Shown: one piece after another, positions 62,214 to 64,000 of the stretch
How positions within the stretch are numbered: the stretch's first letter is position 1
How the letters are laid out: the number at the start of each line of letters is the position of its first letter
Assembly (NCBI RefSeq): GCF_004346035.1
Contig: NZ_SLZN01000004.1
Coordinates: 152,754-216,753 of the forward strand
Direction of reading: 5' to 3'
Source: Acidomonas methanolica
GTDB taxonomy: Bacteria > Pseudomonadota > Alphaproteobacteria > Acetobacterales > Acetobacteraceae
Length of the DNA stretch: 64,000 bases
Notes under the pieces: generated by a model
Database searches by the model: none
What the model saw: only the letters and a program-made list of their open reading frames with translations
What the model was told of the DNA's origin: nothing
Made by a program: the position numbers and the translations under genes

Positions 62214-63476
62214 ATGCGCCGAATTGTTGTAACCGGCATGGGTTTAGTTGGCCCCCTTGGTTCTGGCACTGAAATAAGCTGGAAAAGACTCCTCGACGGG
62301 AAATCGGGAATCAGGAATTTGCCTGATGAAATCTCCAATGATCTACCGGTGAAAATCGGGGGAACCGTTCCCAGCCTGATTGAAGATTCCGAAGCCGGTT
62401 TTGATCCAGATTTAATCGTTGACACAAAGGATCAACGAAAAATGGATCGCTTCATTCTGTTTGCACTTGCGGCCGCGAAGGAGGCTCTTGAAACGGCAGG
62501 ATGGCATCCCACGAGCGACTACGAACGTGAGCGCACGGCGACAATTATCGCCTCTGGTATAGGCGGGTTTCCTGCTATCGCTTCGGCAGTTCGCATAACG
62601 GATACACGGGGAGCACGGAGGCTCTCACCGTTTACCGTGCCGTCGTTTCTTGCCAACCTTGCAGCAGGACACGTTACCATCAGGCATGGATTTACAGGCC
62701 CAATTGGCACGCCTGTAACCGCCTGCGCTGCGAGCGTTCAGGCCATCGGAGACGCCGCGCGGCTGATACGCTCCAACGAAGCCGATATCGCTCTGTGCGG
62801 TGGAGCAGAAGCGTGCATTGACAAGGTTAGTCTCGGGGCATTTGCTGCCGCGCGAGCACTATCTACCGGCTACAATACTACACCTGAAATGGCGTCAAGG
62901 CCGTTCGACACCGAGCGCGATGGTTTCGTAATGTCCGAAGGGGCGGGTCTGATCGTCATAGAAGAATTGGAACATGCCCTTGCTCGGGGTGCCAAACCCA
63001 TAGCCGAATTGGTAGGATACGGCACAAGCGCTGATGCACACCATGTGACTGCCGGTCCAGAGGACGGTCGAGGCGCGGCCCGTGCAATGAAAATCGCGCT
63101 ACAAAGTGCCGGTTTGAAGCCCAACGATGTTCAACATCTGAACGCTCATTCAACCTCCACCCCCGTAGGGGATCGAGGAGAAATAGCCGCGATAAAATCC
63201 GTTTTTGGCGATCATGATGTAGCTGTAAGCGCCACGAAGTCAGCGACGGGGCACTTACTCGGTGCCGCTGGCGGCATTGAGGCGATCTTCACGATACTCG
63301 CCTTACGGGATCAAATCGCTCCCCCAACGAGAAATTTGGAGAGCCCCGATCCTATTGCCGTAGGTATCGATCTGGTTCGCCAATCTGCACGGCCTGTTCT
63401 CATGGAACATGCCATTTCCAACGGATTCGGCTTTGGCGGCGTTAATGCAAGTGTCGCTTTCCGGCGATGGCAATAA
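62214..63476 (+). CDS. FabF-like beta-ketoacyl-ACP synthase (KAS II)
   Basis: 420 residues. C171 in VTACAASVQAIGDA, the first active-site His in LNAHSTSTPVGDRGE and the second in SATGHLLGAAGG form the Cys-His-His triad. KAS normally reads NAHGTST; here Gly is Ser. The opening RRIVVTGMGLVGPLG is typical. Other blocks: PFDTERDGFVMSEGAG, SNGFGFGGVNAS. A second FabF on a conjugative element is unusual: it could be a drug-target variant or part of a lipid pathway. No ACP or FabG gene accompanies it in the window. Confidence 0.9.
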   Translation: MRRIVVTGMGLVGPLGSGTEISWKRLLDGKSGIRNLPDEISNDLPVKIGGTVPSLIEDSEAGFDPDLIVDTKDQRKMDRFILFALAAAKEALETAGWHPTSDYERERTATIIASGIGGFPAIASAVRITDTRGARRLSPFTVPSFLANLAAGHVTIRHGFTGPIGTPVTACAASVQAIGDAARLIRSNEADIALCGGAEACIDKVSLGAFAAARALSTGYNTTPEMASRPFDTERDGFVMSEGAGLIVIEELEHALARGAKPIAELVGYGTSADAHHVTAGPEDGRGAARAMKIALQSAGLKPNDVQHLNAHSTSTPVGDRGEIAAIKSVFGDHDVAVSATKSATGHLLGAAGGIEAIFTILALRDQIAPPTRNLESPDPIAVGIDLVRQSARPVLMEHAISNGFGFGGVNASVAFRRWQ

Positions 63477-63510
63477 CAGTCCCGGACGGTGCTTCCGCGA
63501 CCACTTCGGC

Positions 63511-64000
63511 TCACGCCCTCGCTATCCGTGGCAGTACTGAATTCGTGCAGACCTGCCGGCCCATGTCGTTGGCGAGGCTGAGCAAGTTACGAAGCGCCGC
63601 GCTGCGGTTGGACGGCGACCAGACAGCCGAGAAGGCGACCGGCTCCGGCTCGTCGGCGAAGGGCAAGAAGACAATGCCGTTTGTCGGCAACAGCGCCGTG
63701 GCCGCGCCGACGATGGTGATGCCGAAGCCCTGTCCGACCAAGGACAAAAGGGTGCCACGCCCCACGTCGAAGCGCAGGATCGACGGCGCAGGCCAGCGCT
63801 CGGCATGGCGTAGCATGATATGGCTATGAACCTGCGGTCCAGTGCCGCCATGCCGGACAAGGAACGTCTCGCCTGCCAGATCGGGCCATGTGACGGCTGA
63901 CCGCTTGGCGAGCGGATGCCGTTCCGGTAGCACCGCCAAGAGCGGTTCGGTCCATGTGCGACGGGAATGGCAGTCGGGTGGTTGGGGCGTGCCCGCGACG
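63511..64000 (-). CDS. LysR family transcriptional regulator (copy 2), N-terminus outside the window
   Basis: The frame runs from the stop at 63511 up to the window edge; upstream residues VAGTPQPPDCHSRRTWTEPLL extend the match to copy 1. Substrate-binding domain only: GGTGPQVHSHIMLRH, GRGTLLSLVGQGFGITIVGAATALLP, FADEPEPVAFSAVWSPSNRSAALRNLL. Nearly the same as the LysR gene at 60545-61504, differing in the final 20 residues. The two flank the HxlR-KAS pair as direct repeats. Confidence 0.85.
   Translation of the reverse strand, partial: VAGTPQPPDCHSRRTWTEPLLAVLPERHPLAKRSAVTWPDLAGETFLVRHGGTGPQVHSHIMLRHAERWPAPSILRFDVGRGTLLSLVGQGFGITIVGAATALLPTNGIVFLPFADEPEPVAFSAVWSPSNRSAALRNLLSLANDMGRQVCTNSVLPRIARA

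Larger units (their letters stand above)
44989..64000. mobile_element. Integrative conjugative element in tRNA-Arg, right end outside the window
   Basis: It is bounded on the left by the tRNA-Arg att and carries a serine recombinase, a TA pair, a full trb mating-pair operon with the coupling protein traG, and cargo. A relaxase, replication/partition genes and the second att are not seen and are expected beyond 64,000. The trb order B-C-D-E-J-K-L-F-G-I with traG and an RHH gene ahead is as in Tn4371-like and IncP-derived ICEs; those usually carry a tyrosine integrase instead of this serine recombinase. Confidence 0.85.

Overview
The window is GC-rich, tightly packed alphaproteobacterial chromosome. 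A GapR-type nucleoid protein, the obg-proB pairing, a hopanoid tailoring cluster (hpnH/I/J/K/M), a type II NADH dehydrogenase and a broad aldehyde dehydrogenase fit an acetic acid bacterium (Acetobacteraceae). That placement is an inference from gene content; I see no rRNA or other taxonomic marker.

Layout: 1-3.7 kb holds a membrane acyltransferase cut by the window edge, a small secreted protein and the molybdate importer modABC. 3.7-16.6 kb carries ndh, an aldehyde dehydrogenase, an S1/P1 nuclease, AMP nucleosidase, a two-gene cytochrome module (membrane cytochrome b-like plus tetraheme cytochrome c), a methyltransferase, an AarF-type kinase, oligoendopeptidase F and a metallophosphoesterase. 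16.8-20.4 kb holds an orphan NuoB-like Fe-S protein followed by rplU-rpmA-obg-proB. 20.4-27.5 kb holds gapR, zwf behind a CRP-type site, a TrmJ-like methyltransferase, cysS and a MATE exporter. 27.5-33.4 kb is the hopanoid block: HpnH adds adenosine to the hopene precursor, and HpnI, HpnK and HpnJ take bacteriohopanetetrol through glucosaminyl forms to the cyclitol ether. 33.5-40.9 kb holds a CNNM/CorC protein, a lytic transglycosylase, a uracil-DNA glycosylase-like protein, a TPR protein and ispE.

Two mobile insertions follow. A small remnant (AlpA regulator plus tyrosine integrase, about 40.9-42.7 kb) sits at the 3' end of guaA, a known island target. From 45.0 kb to the window end runs an integrative conjugative element placed in tRNA-Arg(ACG): a large serine recombinase whose last codons are the antisense of the tRNA 3' end, a TumE/TumA-like toxin-antitoxin pair in the same overlapping operon, and a full trb mating-pair operon (traG, RHH protein, trbB-C-D-E-J-K-L-F-G-I, DUF2274). 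Past traG is cargo: two near-duplicate LysR regulators flanking a visibly lower-GC HxlR regulator plus a FabF-like ketoacyl synthase.

The most striking structural point is in the trb operon. An NTF2/SnoaL-like gene on the opposite strand has been inserted just behind the trbG start codon, with an apparent 4-bp target duplication, and the insertion happens to keep the trbG frame open. Other points of interest are the toxin-antitoxin/recombinase operon with an 8+8-bp palindrome, a 19-bp motif shared by the upstream regions of traG and trbB, repeated integrase-proximal motifs doubling as a terminator, and several near-perfect dyads in divergent promoter regions.
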